Source of the DNA: Paraspadella gotoi | Lineage: Eukaryota > Chaetognatha | Assembly: GCA_051294375.1 (NCBI GenBank) | Contig: CM119263.1 | Coordinates: 28,336,549 to 28,400,548, forward strand | Direction: 5' to 3' | DNA: 64,000 bases | Shown: positions 12,101 to 25,873 of the stretch, in pieces | Position numbering within the stretch: the stretch's first letter is position 1 | How the letters are laid out: each line of letters begins with the position of its first letter | Position numbers and translations under genes: made by a program | Notes under the pieces: generated by a model | Databases searched by the model: none | The model's input: the letters and a program-made list of their open reading frames with translations, nothing else | What the model was told of the DNA's origin: nothing

Positions 12101-15100
12101 ATAACCAAATGAAGGAAAGGGCGAGGCAAATCTTTGTACAACGCATTTTTAAGAGCAACTTTTTCTCCGGTTTTACTATAGATAAAATCTTTCAGATTAA
12201 AACAAATGTTCACAAGTTTGCAAATGACGATTTTTTTTTTAGCAGCGGGCTGTCGTGTGTCACCTTGTAACTATCTCTCTCCCCTACTTCGAATTGAGAA
12301 TTATTACTTTTTTATCCAAGCGGATATAGTCTATTGAAGGAATCTTGATTTTTCGCAATTGCCACGGTAAACTGATATTGTTCTCAACCGTCCCGCCACC
12401 TGTTCGAGGGATAAGTTTGAGCAAACAATGCCGGATCTGCCCACGATCATAAGCGGTGATCAGCTGATAAGCTAATTAATTAATAATGACAAAAAAATTA
12501 TTTAATTAATTAATTTTTATTCGTTCAAAATCGATGATTCCATCAAAACTTTATTTCTGCTCAATCACACACTTTCCTACCCCACTCAAAATTTTTCATT
12601 CAAATCCATCCATCAAATCACAAGTAATTGGTGTTTTTGCTAAGGTGGGAAGGACAGATAGACAACAGAAGGACGGAAGACGCGGACCCAATTAAAATTT
12701 TTTTTACGTAATTATCATAATTCGAAGTCTGACATCATATAAAGTGAATGCCCGACAAGATTGGGGGGTGAGACCGACGANNNNNNNNNNNNNNNNNNNN
12801 NNNNNCCATTCGCGTGCCGGAGGCAAGTCCAGTTTTGCCCTCCCAAAGCTCCCGCGGCTCTTCTGAGCCCGGTCCCGGTCGCCCTTCCGCCCTACTTAGA
12901 CGGACGGGGCGCTTACACCTGGGCCTGCTAACACGATCCACCACCCGACCACAGACATGTTACACAGGCCTGACCCCAGGAAAGACTCAGGCGCGCCACC
13001 GCGCTGTACACCATCCTGACAACAACGGCTTCCTCTCAACCTAAACCACCACACCAACTAAATTACCTGTCTCTCATTCAGCTTTACCACTCTCTGCCTA
13101 TTATAACACGCACACTTAGATATTAAGAACCACACCCACCCTCCATTGAGTTTCAGAGAGAAGTCAAAGTAACAAAGATACTGGTCGGAAAAATAACCAA
13201 ATGAAGGAAAGGGCGAGCAAATCTTTGTACAACGATTTTTAAAGCAACTTTTTCCCGGTTTTACTATAGATAAAATCTTTCAGATTAAAACAAATGTTCA
13301 CAAGTTTGCAAATGACGATTTTTTTTAGCAGCGGCTGTCGTGTGTCACCTTGTAACTACTCTCTCCCCTACTTCGAATTTGAGAATTATTACTTTTTTAT
13401 CCAAGCGGATATATCTATTGAAGGAATCTTGATTTTTCGCAATTGCCACGCGTAAACTGATATTGTTCTCAACCGTCCCGCCACCTGTTCGAGGGATAAG
13501 TTTGAGCAAACAATGCCGGATCTGCCCACGATCATAAGCGGTGATCAGCTGATAAGCTAATTAATATAATAATGACAAAAAAATTATTTAATTAATTAAT
13601 TTTTATTCGTGTCAAAATCGATGATTCCATCAAAACTTTATTTTCTGCTCAATCACACACTTTCCTACCCACACTCAAAATTTTTCATTCAAATCCATCC
13701 ATCAAATCACAAGTAATTGGTGTTTTTCTTAAGGTGGGAAGGACAGATAGACAGACAGAAGGACGGAACGGACGCGGACCTACCTAATTTTTTCTTACGT
13801 AATTATCATAATTCGAAGTTCTGACATCATATAAATGAATGCCCGACAAGATTGGGGGTGGACCGACGGACCGACAAAGTGAATTATAGAGCCGGAATCT
13901 GCTGGAAGGAATATTACCTAAAAAAAACTCAATCTATGATACTGTTATGCAACATTTTTTTAAAAAAGGTTTAATAATTTTTCATTACACTATACAAATA
14001 CAGCAAAAAAACATTTTTCAATCGCTCAATCTTTCATCACTCCACCAGTCCCATCCCCTACTTATATTTTTGATGGACACCATTTTTGACGGAAATCGAA
14101 AAAAAAAATCACGACGCCTCCCTACCCCTTTATCTTCGTTTCTTTACTATAATTTAATGGATAGATAGCTAATTATGGTAATAAGAGTTTAGGCTTCAAC
14201 GCTCCAGCAGCCCGGCGTGGTTCGCGCGTGGTTGCTGTAAGTAGCTTCAATAATTAGTATAAAGCGGCCCTCAAGCACTACTCATGCTTGTCACTCTCAG
14301 AAGTAGGGCCTGGCGCATCGTTCGACGAAGCCTTCCGATCAAGCACTATCTTTACTATTCTCATCTTATTCCAAAACTGCATACGTCAGCCCATAAATCA
14401 TATCAATATGAGGTACGACCTTCTCACGACACAGCCATTGGCGTCTTGCGGAAGCACACGAGATGTGACTGACGAGCCGCCGATTCCGAAACATCCTCAC
14501 ACCGTCTCTTACATCATGCCTCCAAAAAATGGTATTTAACATGAACTGCGCTCAGCGACCGTTTCTTCCCTCTTCCTCCTCAAACAAACCCTCGCCTCGA
14601 CTCTCCTTCTGTAAAACTAGACAAACACATCATAACACTATCAGTACGGCACTCTCTGGACTCAGCTCTATCTGCGGCCTCTACTACTACTGATAACAAC
14701 AACACAGAAAAGATCTTAAATGCTTCCCGCCAATCTTCGACATTGGCCCTCTGCACTTAACAGCCCACCATCAACATGCAACCTTGGTTCTCTCCTTCAT
14801 TAAACACTGCGACCATAGCTCCAAGCTCTCACATTTTTTTCTTGTCTCTCATCAAAGACACTCGCAACAGAACATGTACTTGTTCTTCACATATGCCTTA
14901 CCGTACCCTGAGCGCCATATAAGTCCAGAAGGCGGGCAACCGCGTAAATTTCTAGAGAATATTTATATTAAACTTTAGAGACATATAGAAAGAGATATCA
15001 AGTTTTTGCCCATCCGGCCTTAAAAGCTTTGTCTAAGGGCCGTTCCCGTCCTGTATTGAAAACTGCGCTTAAGACGATCACTAGCATACTACCCAACTCA

Positions 15101-18100
15101 CCGAGGACACTCAATACAAAATACGATTATCCCGACCGGCAGATCCGGGCCCAGCCAATAGAATACCACTCACTATACAAAACATGGCTTATACACGTCC
15201 ATCTCTTACGTTCCCTTAGAACGCAGGTCCCTGATCATGACCAATGTGTCGTTCGAATTCTCCACGCCCCGTGATATCTGCGCGTCTAGCGCGATCGTCT
15301 TGCCCCCTCTGTTAGTCTCTTTCTAGTTATCCTTGAAGAGACCAATTCATTGTTATGTACGATAGATCGACCAAAAAACCCGTTCCAATAACAATCTGTA
15401 AAAGGCAAATAGGACGAGCCTACTTGTTGATGATAACCAAATATTTGCATTCCGTCCGATGATACACACATATTCGATTGCGCATGATAACCCAAACCTA
15501 TTTGCACTGCGACCATGCATAACCGGAACGGATTCATCGCGCATGAGAACCAAACTGCCATGGCCATGCAGCATCAGCTCATTATTGCACTCGGACCTGC
15601 ACTACATCACCTTTCATTGATGCGATGATAGTTCTTCCATTGCATGCAAGATGAAATCATTTCATTGATGCGATGCATACTCAGTCATTTGGCATGCCGC
15701 ATCGATAGTCATTTGATCGGATGCTCCACGACCTCCACCTTGCACCGCTGAGCCCGCTGCGACTCTTGCCACAAACCACCAGTCACTCGCACTCATCTCC
15801 TTCAACCACCAACCACACACGCTCCATCGCATACTTTCCTCGGGTTACACACATCATAACCCTCTCTCCTCTAAAGTACCTGCATCACTTTTTCACACAC
15901 CACCAGTCCCCAGTGAGCACTGCCTATCTCTCCATCACTCTTCACTACTACCCTACTCTCTTTGGCCACTGATGAACGGTTGGTGGATTTTAATCCACCA
16001 TAAGACCTCCTTTATTTGAGTACCAGTAAACCATAATACGCAAAAATCAGAGAGGAACATTTCTTTGCATTAGCTTTAAAAGCCATCTTTGTTGAACATT
16101 TTACTACAATCTGTATAAGTAGATATTTTCAAGATTTATTGTTTTCTCCCACGCGGGATTCCCTCTACATAAAGTTCCTACCACATGAAAACACTTTTTT
16201 AAAAATTTTTTAATTTACCCATCCAAACAATTTTTTTTAAGTTAGTCCCAAAAGAGCTGGACCTCCCTGTCATCGCAGAGGAATCAATCTCAAGAAAGGC
16301 AGTGATTTTGATTCGGGTAGTTTTAACAATGAAATTGAAACTTAAATAACTATTAATTCTTTTTTCCCACTGATAAATATGAAACACTCTTTATTTAAAA
16401 AAATGGTTAGCATTAGTTATCTTCCCCTTATAACATAGAGCTATAAATTTAAGCAAAAAACTACAAAGTCAGGGTTATATATTTAAGGACTTGGGAAATG
16501 GGAATTAAATTTTTTAATAATTATAAGGAGCTAATAAAAAAATATAATGTTACTGATGTTAATCTATTTTCAAAAAAGATTATACATGCCAGTTCCTAAT
16601 AAAAATGATAAGGAAAAAATAACAAAAATAAACCACTAAATAATAATTATAATAATAACATCAATATTATTTAAATAACTTATTTAACTTATTTAACTTA
16701 TTTAACTCTCTGATTTAATTTATTTTTTAACTTTTACCAATTAACTTAATGTTAACTTTACATTAATATACCCTTAATTATTAACTTATTATTAAACTAA
16801 TTATTTAACTTATTTTATTTATTTACAAATTACAAATTATTACAAAACCTGAATAAAATTTCTCTAAAATTAATAATGCTGTGATGCTAGAGCTTTGGTC
16901 TGTTTCAGATAAACATTCAAGATATACATTTAAAATATAAGATAGGCAACAATGAAGGATCACCATTTGGTGATGGCTCGCCTATACCTGGATATTGGGA
17001 TTAAAGAGCCGAAATCCATGAAGGGTATAGGTTCCCAACTGATGACCTTCCCATTGTATAAAAATAAAAGATAAAAAATATTCAAAAAAGAAATAATTAA
17101 AAGGTAGAATAAAGAAAAAATATAGTTTTTTAAAATTGTATTCATGACATAAAGGTGCCCCTATAGACCTTTCCCCGGTATGTATCCCTATCAGAACATA
17201 CAATTCTACATGGTAGTCTTATCCCTATTGGTAAATAAAAAATCATATATAACTTTGGTCACCCCTCAAAAATTATCCATTCCCACCCCTTTCTGTTCAG
17301 CCTCCTTTGATATTATGATTTTTCATTAATGACTTTCTAACAGAAATGATGTGTGATATCTATTAGAAAACTAGGACAGATAGTAATCTAACCTTGTTGT
17401 TGTATAGATGCTCCCTCTATTTCCAGAAGACAACACTGACTTCCCCTTCCAAATTGAATTATTAGATAAATAAAACATTTTTAAGAAAGAAAGCAATATA
17501 TTTTGATTAAATAATAAGATTAAATACTAAATCCTTCATAAATATAAAAATAGAAAATAGTGAAACAAGTAATTTGCAAATTTTCATAGAACTCACTGGG
17601 TGAATTTCTATGCTTTCAAAACACGGTAAGACATGATTTCTTTCACGTTAAACATTCCAATTACGGTATCAGACTATATTAAGAAGAAACTAAAAACGAT
17701 TTTTCATGGTAAGAACAACTTTTAAAGATAAAATTGTTCGTAAGATCGGTCGCGTTTTTTAGATATACTACTGCTTAGGCAAAAATTCGGCATGCTATAT
17801 TATGAAACATTTTTTCTTGTTTTCCACTTTTCTTTTTTTCTTTCTTTCTCGAACTTTCTCTCTAACTCTCTCTTTTTCTCTTTCTTTCTGTGTGAAGTAT
17901 TTTGATTCTTCACGCTCCCATAATAAGCGTTAAAATCAACAAATTTTTGCGGAAATTTTTCTCCAACGATCTTGGCGTTCAAATCTCTAGACAAAGGTCA
18001 AAATGGACAAAAATTGACATAATTTTTTTTATTAAAAGTAGCAAAAATGATATAGATTCTTGATTAGGAAATGCAGCAGATGATTTAAATTAATCCGTAA

Positions 18101-21100
18101 TCGAACCCACTTCTTCTTAGGGTTCAAATTTAATCAATTTTGTTGATAATATTCTACCAATATTGCAAAAAGTTTTTTTTTTTTTTGCTGAATTCCTCGA
18201 TCAAAATGACTGCCGAAACGAAATCGGATCAGCGACTCGAGTAAAATCCGCCGGAATCGAATCATTGGTGAAGAGACAAATCTTCCGCCTTTAATTTCTA
18301 CCCTTACCTCCGATCCGATGGGAGCATATAAATATTATAAATGGGCACCAATTTTGCATTGATTCACTCTTCCTGGAAATTGACACCGTCTTGTAATATT
18401 TTGTTTTTTGAAGAAATAAAATCCACTTTGGTTTCCCTTAGAAATCCCTGTCTACTACCTAAATGCTGTATTTGTAGTAAAAAGAAATTCATATGGTCAT
18501 TGGTCATTAAGATTCCCGAGTAAGAAGAAGGAAGAAATCCCAAGGGAGGAATCACGTAGGTGAAATCCCGAGCGGGGAGAGACCCGTGTGGGAGGAATCC
18601 CGTACGGGAGGAATCCCGTTTTGGAGGAATCCTGTGTGAGAGGAATCCCGTGTGCGAGGAATCCCGTGTGGGAGGAATCTCGCTGGAACCCTTTGATTTA
18701 ACGTAATCTCATTTTATTTGTAAACAAAGCTTTTTGACTTTATTAATCTTGAGTAGTTAATATAAAATTAATAAAATTAAATCAATGACCAAATTCTTTG
18801 AAACGAGGGTTTCCCAAACTCAATTGATCTATTCAGTAATTTGAGTTTAAAGATTACTCACACCCCAGGCATCAAACACGTCCCTCTTTTGCCTAATAGT
18901 TCATATGACTCGTTCTGATTGACTCTGCTTTTTCTTCCAGAACCTTCAAGCCCGAGGACGAGCTTATCCTGAAGATAGACATAGAAGGTTCCGAATATCC
19001 GGTTCTCCACGCGCTCATCGACACTGGCGCTTATCGCCTTGTTGACAAATGGTATCCTGAAAACTTCTTTTCTCGTTTTTAGTCGGATCTGCTAATCAGC
19101 AATCTTGTCGGGCATTCACTTAAATAATGTCAGAACCTCTAATTATTATAAATTATGCCAAAATGATACCCGTTCGTCCGTCTTTCTCTGTCCGTCCGTC
19201 CAACCCTTAACAAAAAACTACTATTACTCGTGATTGCATGGATGGATTGGAATGAAATTTTGAGGACTGTTGACTCTCGGTATTATTAATATGATTGCCA
19301 ATATTAAAAATATTTGTAACATTTTTATCATTGAGATGGGAGTGAAGAATAATTTACCTCGCTTAGGCTCATTATCTGAGTCTCTCTTTTCCTGGTGAAC
19401 CTTTCAATTTTTAGTCTGGTTTCCTGTGATATTGTCATTCGAATCATTGAAACGTCTGCCAGTATGAAAATAAGTTTCTTGGATGCAATAATAAAATATT
19501 CATTGAAGAGACAGTAATTATTGTTATGTGTTAGTGACTAAACCGTTCAATATAAGCAGTCCCTGAGCTTCGGATCAGGCTGTAACACCATGTTACAGGC
19601 GGGTTAAGCGCCCCGTCCCTCTTAACTGCTAGGCGACCACCGGGCTAGAACCCCGGACTTCCCTACCCACAAACAAAATTTCATTGTAATCCATCCATCC
19701 AATCACGAATAATTGGAGTATAATGCTAAGGGGGACGGACAGACGGACGGATAGACACTATTTTTTTGCATAATTACTCCAATTATGAATAATTAAAGTA
19801 ATTTCCACTCGCATGATTCCATCTAATCTTTATATCTAGCTTAGTCCCACACTTTCCTTTCCACACACAAAATTTCATCTCAATCTATCCATCCAATTAT
19901 TATTCATTAGTATAATTATGTGTTAAAATTAGTAAAAAGATTCAAGTAAATGTGACTTATCTTTTTTCCATTTAAACTAGAGGTCCCAGAAATATCATAC
20001 ATTTCTGAAAGTTCCTGATACCTGCAAAGTTTCTTGTACCAAATTTAGTAGAGAAAACGAATATCACAATAAAAAATTTCTCTGGATGCTCATTGTAGAT
20101 TTTCCATGCCAGTTTTTGCGTCGAACCACTTCCGGTTTTAAAAATTCAGGATTTTTAGAAAAAAATAAGCTGTTATTCAGCCAGCATACTTAAATTAATC
20201 AAAATAAAGTTACCAATAACCTTAATATTACATTTTTTGTTTTGGTTTATAAATAATGTTATAAAAATATTATTACAAAAGGCTTGAAGTTAAAAATTCA
20301 TACTTTTTTAAGCTAAATTGGCCCTGACTACTTCACTAATTTTAATAAAATTTTACCATCTGGTTAAACAAATAGAACTGTCTAAGGGATTTTAAATCTA
20401 TAATCTTTAAACAAAGATATTGAACTTTAAAAAGTTTACAGAGTGATGCAAAAAGAAAGTAGCGAATTAGGTGGAAGGCGATTTGGCCTTTGCAGCTAGC
20501 AAGCCTCTCACTCAACCCAAACCCTAAACCGGGCCCTAAGCAAAACCTTATTCTTAATCAGTTTCCCTCGCTTGGGATATCTAACCTAACCCTAGCCCTA
20601 ACAGCTCTGAGCCTCAACTCTAACCCTAATATCTGTCATGCAAGCCTCTCCCTTACCACTAACCCTCCCGGCCATCAATAAGGCCAAACTTTAATCCTAA
20701 ATTTCTTTCCTCAGTACCTTCCCTAACCCTAACCAAAGCTTCCTGTCGTTTTCTGAGCCTGTCCAAATTGCATAATTGCAATACTTAATCATAGCAACCT
20801 GGCCAAATGATAATTTTGCTGTTAGCTATATTTGTGCCATCAAGGTTGAGTACCTTAATGTTAATTTTTAATTTAGGGGTAGGGCAAGGCTTGCTGACAG
20901 ACATGAGGCCTGAATAAGGGAAAAGTAGTGGCCAGGGATGTTAGGGATTAAGGTTTAGCCTTGGCAATGGCTATGAGGCTGGGTTAGGATTGAGGTTGAG
21001 GGAAAGGGATGGACAGGAATTGGCAAAGGCTGTGAGGTTAGTTTTAATCCTTAATTTCCTTCCCAAGTACCTTTCCTAACCCTAACCCAAGCTTACTGTC

Positions 21101-24100
21101 CTTTTCTGAGCCTGTCCAAATTGCAAAATCGCAATACTTCATCAGGCTTGTACTAGAGACATTAAGATTAGGGTTGAGGCTTGCAAATGAATAAAAGGCC
21201 CGTGTTAAGATTAAGGTTATCAAAGTAGCTTGCTGGAGAAGTCATGAGCTGAGAAGACTTATTATGACCTAGTTTAGGGTTAAGGTTGAGTGGGAGGCTT
21301 GCTAGCCACAAAGGCCAAAGAGCCTTCTATCTAATTTGCTACTTTTTTTTGGCATCATTTAGCAAACCTTTAAAGGCCAATATCTTGGCTTAAGGATTAA
21401 ATATTTAAAATCCCTTAGAGAGTTCTATTTGTATAACCAAATCTTACTTTCTTATAAAATCTTATTAGAATTTGTAGAGTAATTTGGTCAGGGATGATTT
21501 GACTTAAAAAAATTTAATAATTTTTAATTTGAAGTCTTTCGTAATCATAATTTTTTAACCTTATTTATAAACTACAACAAAAAATTTAGTAATAAGGTTA
21601 GTAGTAAATTTATTTTGATGAATTAAAATATGCCAGCTGAATAACAGCTCATTTTTTCCCAAAATCATGATTTTTTAAAACCGACGCAAAAACTGGCGTG
21701 GAAAATCCATAAAGAGCATTCAGGGAAATTTTTTATTGTGATATTCGTTTTCTCTACGAAATTTGGCACAAGAAACCTTGCAGGTATCAGGAACTTTCAA
21801 AAATGCATGGTATTTCTGGGAGCTCTACTGCATATATAATGTTGGCTATACCTGTCCCTGCTAAATCCTAATACCTTTTTTATATTTACCTGGAAAAGTG
21901 AGACAATTATCTATCTGGCTTACAAATTTTGAAGGAAAGTATATTCCAGGTCTTATGTAAGGAGGGTTCAAGAGTCTGTGTAATAAAGGTAATTGTTATT
22001 ACTTTAATCTAATTTTACATTAAATGATAGATTTATTTACCCTTTGGAATTGTTTTTGGCAGACATAATACAATAAGATGATGATCTGAATAATAAAATG
22101 GAAGTACTTGAATGGAATTATAATTCAAATGTGTAATATTGGTTTAAATTTGATCTATTAAATGATTGTAAATAGTTGTTCTAAATTTAATAATTGGTTT
22201 AAATCCAAACTGTTGCACAATTTTAATCATACTATTATTTTGGAACATGTTTAAATTAAAGTCGCCTATTACGAAAGATGGCTCATTATTCATTACTCTA
22301 CAAAATCATAACTGGTGTTCAAAAAATAATTTTTACTATTTTGTTTCTATATATGATATATGATTTAAATGATTTGATCAGACATAAAATAAGAAATAAA
22401 ATAAAATAAATATATGAAAATATAAAATAGTAAAACAGATAATTTTGCATATTTTCAAAGCATAGGAAAAAAATATTTGCTAAAAAATATCAAAAAAAAT
22501 TATTTTTTCAAATATTTAAGTTAAAAAAATTTAAAATAAACACTTGCAAGTGAAGATCTAGTGGGTTTTAGATAAAGTTTTTTGAATTTTCCTTTATCTT
22601 ACAGTAGTAACAGCGTGTTTTTTTCCTTTCTGTTTCGTTGTGATTTGATTTAGAACAAAGTTTGAAGAGAGATTTAACAACGATTTTTATTTCATAGTGA
22701 AACGGACATGTTTCGACTCACATACGAGTCTTCTTCAGCGCCAATTCAATTTCAACACAAATTGAATTGGCGCTGAAGAAGACTCGTATGTGAGTCGAAA
22801 CATGTCCGTTTCACTATGAAATAAAAATCGTTGTTAAATCTCTCTTCAAACTTTGTTCTAAAGTAGTAACAGCATAACAGTAACAGTATAATACATTTTA
22901 TTTGATTTAATGCAATGGAGCATCCAATGTTAATCTACTGTGTTTTTGGGCCGGCAATCTTTGCATGGCCTTAAAAAAGAAAAAAAACTAAACAGTAAAC
23001 AATTGTCATCTCTAGGTACGGAGAATTGCATAGATGGTGCAACGTTGCCACGCCAAAAGAGTGGAAAGCTCTGGATGATAAACTGATCAAGAATGGAATC
23101 CGAGTGTGGGATTGGATTGGAGAAATGTGAGAACGTAAAAGAAGTGGGAGGGTTTTACTTTTAGTCAGCGTAGGGTAATCTTTATACTTCCTGTAGAGCA
23201 GGTACCAAGTTGGGATTAAACCAAGTGCTTATGAACTAAAAGCTTTATTCCATGAGCCTTTAGTGCCACACAGATAGGACAAATTGGCCTTTTCAAACAT
23301 TGATGCCCCCTTGCCGTATGACGGAGCAGCGAATCTCTTCTCCGCTCTTTCTGAGCTGGATGACGTAGATTATTTGACGTAATTTGAACGATGGATTAAT
23401 TGTTTAGGGTTTTGGTTTAGGATAAGGTTAGTTTAGAAGATAGATATTAGGGATTAGGGTAGGGATTAGGATTAGGGTAAGGGAATAGGGTCATTTTTCC
23501 CGACGCTACTTTTGCAACAACAAAATTCTGGTTTGCTGGGTGACTTAGCGAGAGAAAGAATTAAGCCTCCGCCAGGATCAGGATTGACAGAAACGACAAC
23601 GATAATTTGAATGATGGAGGAAGCAGTTGGGACGGTGAGAGCGACGACAAAAGGAGGATGCATAAAACGACGATGAAAGTAGCAAAAGATACGATTTTTG
23701 TCCGTGTGTTTGAGCCCGCTGCTTTAGGAGCCGCAGCAAGGGGGCTTCCTTGAAAAAAAGTGCCCATAACAGGTGAGTTAGAGGTTACGTCACCTAGGCA
23801 ATTCCCGCTAAATTCAAAACAAAATTTAAAAAATAATCATTTTACAGATGGTATTATGAAGACATGAACAATCTTAATCCGCCCCCTGATTTCCCTATGG
23901 CACCTGGTTATCCTGGTCAACTTCTCAACTCATGCAAATCAGGTAAACCTTGTGATGAAGAGGATTATTTTGACATGTCTGTTATGTTTAATATAATAAT
24001 ACATTAATGCTATTATTAAACGCAATGAAAGGATAAGATATGACAATGTTTAATGCATCAAAACCCCCTGTGTTCTAGCAGAAAAAGATCAAAAGTCTGT

Positions 24101-24960
24101 TGCTTTGGGGGTGGCCGTTGGTCTCTCTCCGAAAAGGGCGCAAGTCATGGTCAATAGGTTGCGCGCCTACTTTAACGATCGAAAGGACGCCTTAAACAAC
24201 AAACCTAAACTATTCAACGTTACTCTTTTTCTGTATTCGGATTTTGTGGAGCTCTATCCGCGAATCGTTGCCGAATGGGCACGCCAGTTTCCGATTGCTT
24301 CCAGAGGTAAAAGGGGAAATAAGTCCAAGACGGGCTGACAGGAAGCAAATGAACACTGATAAAGAAAAAAATAGAAAAGGGGGGAAACCAATTTTGTTTG
24401 CTTGCTTTAAATAACGAATATATTCAAATTCATAATTCACTTTGGTGGTCCATCGGTCCCACCCCAAAATCTTGTGGGTAAATAATTTTTATCATATCAG
24501 AATATCGAATTACGATAATTATGCAAAAAAAACTATGTCCGTCTTTCCGGCCGTCCGTCAGTCTGTCCGTTCGTCTGTCCGCCCCCCCCCTTAGCATAAA
24601 ACTTCAATTACTCGTGATTGGATGAATGAATTGGATTGAGATTTTGTGGGTGGGTAGGAAATTGTGTGATTGAGCTAGATATAAAGTTTCGATGGAATCG
24701 TGCGAGTGAAAATGAGTTTAAATAGAAAAAACAAAAGTCATATTTACTTGAAGCATTTACTTATATTTACTTATATTTGTTATATTTATTAAAAATATGA
24801 TAGTGTGGCAGGAGATGTTTAAGGCACAAGGTTTTGATCGAGAATGATTTATTCTCCAACGTAAAATAATAACAATAACAATAAAATCGATAAGTCTAAA
24901 CAAAGAGACAATAATGGACATTGTAAGTTCAACGAGGACAACTCGGTGAAATCCGAGGTT

Positions 24961-25039
<79 letters not shown>

Positions 25040-25842
25040 GTTTCGCGGGGTCACAGAAGGTTGTGTGTGGTTACTGCCACAATATATTAATTGAAATGAA
25101 ATTTTGTGGGTGGGTAAGAAAGTAATATTTACTTTATTTTTACTTATATTTACTCATAATGGTTAGACTTATTTAAAATTGGATAAATAAATTGAAATGA
25201 AATTTTGTGAGTGGGTCGGAAAGTATGTGATTAAGCTGGATATTAATTTTAGATGGAATCGTAGGAGTGGAAAAGAGTTTAAAAGAGAAAACCAAATGTA
25301 GCCATAGGCGATGAAATTTAAATGCTAATTTATACAGCGTTAAAATAATCTATAACGAGCATAGATTATAGTATTAAAATATTTTTTGTCAAAAAATTTT
25401 TCTGAGGGTACTAGCCCAATTAAAATTAAAATTAAAATTAAAATTAAAATTTGAGAGAACTAGAAGTTATAAAAAGTGTTCAATTTTTGGCCCGCCTTAC
25501 TGGTTAGGCTTATTTTCATGTTTCAGCTTCAGAAGATATTAATATTGATACTAGGGACCAACTCCGGAGATAATATAAATTTTCGACTATTAGCAAAGTT
25601 TTTTTTGTTGTCTTGACTAAATATTTAAGCAATCATTTATATCATTTATCTTGATTAATACATTAAATATTACTTGTTTTTTTTAACATTATAATTTTTT
25701 TTCTAACAAAGTTTTGATTTAATTTGTACAACGATTTTATTTTTGTATCTTAGCAGACATGTTTCGGCTAATAAATTCGAGCCTTCATCAGCGCTTTTTT
25801 ACAGTTGTAAATTTGAACAGATTTTGTGAGTTAAAGAAAGGG

Positions 25843-25873
<31 letters not shown>

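Larger units (their letters stand above)
15963..23953 (+). repeat. Right arm of the 8-kb inverted duplication
   Basis: Reverse complement of 3847-11826. This arm keeps open versions of FkbM exons 3 and 4, so it is probably the genuine intron/exon stretch. It also holds the 16-bp tandem block, an M1 copy at about 19130-19270, an inverted S1 copy at 19505-19660, TAACCC patches and the palindrome at 22649-22863. Confidence 0.85.
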
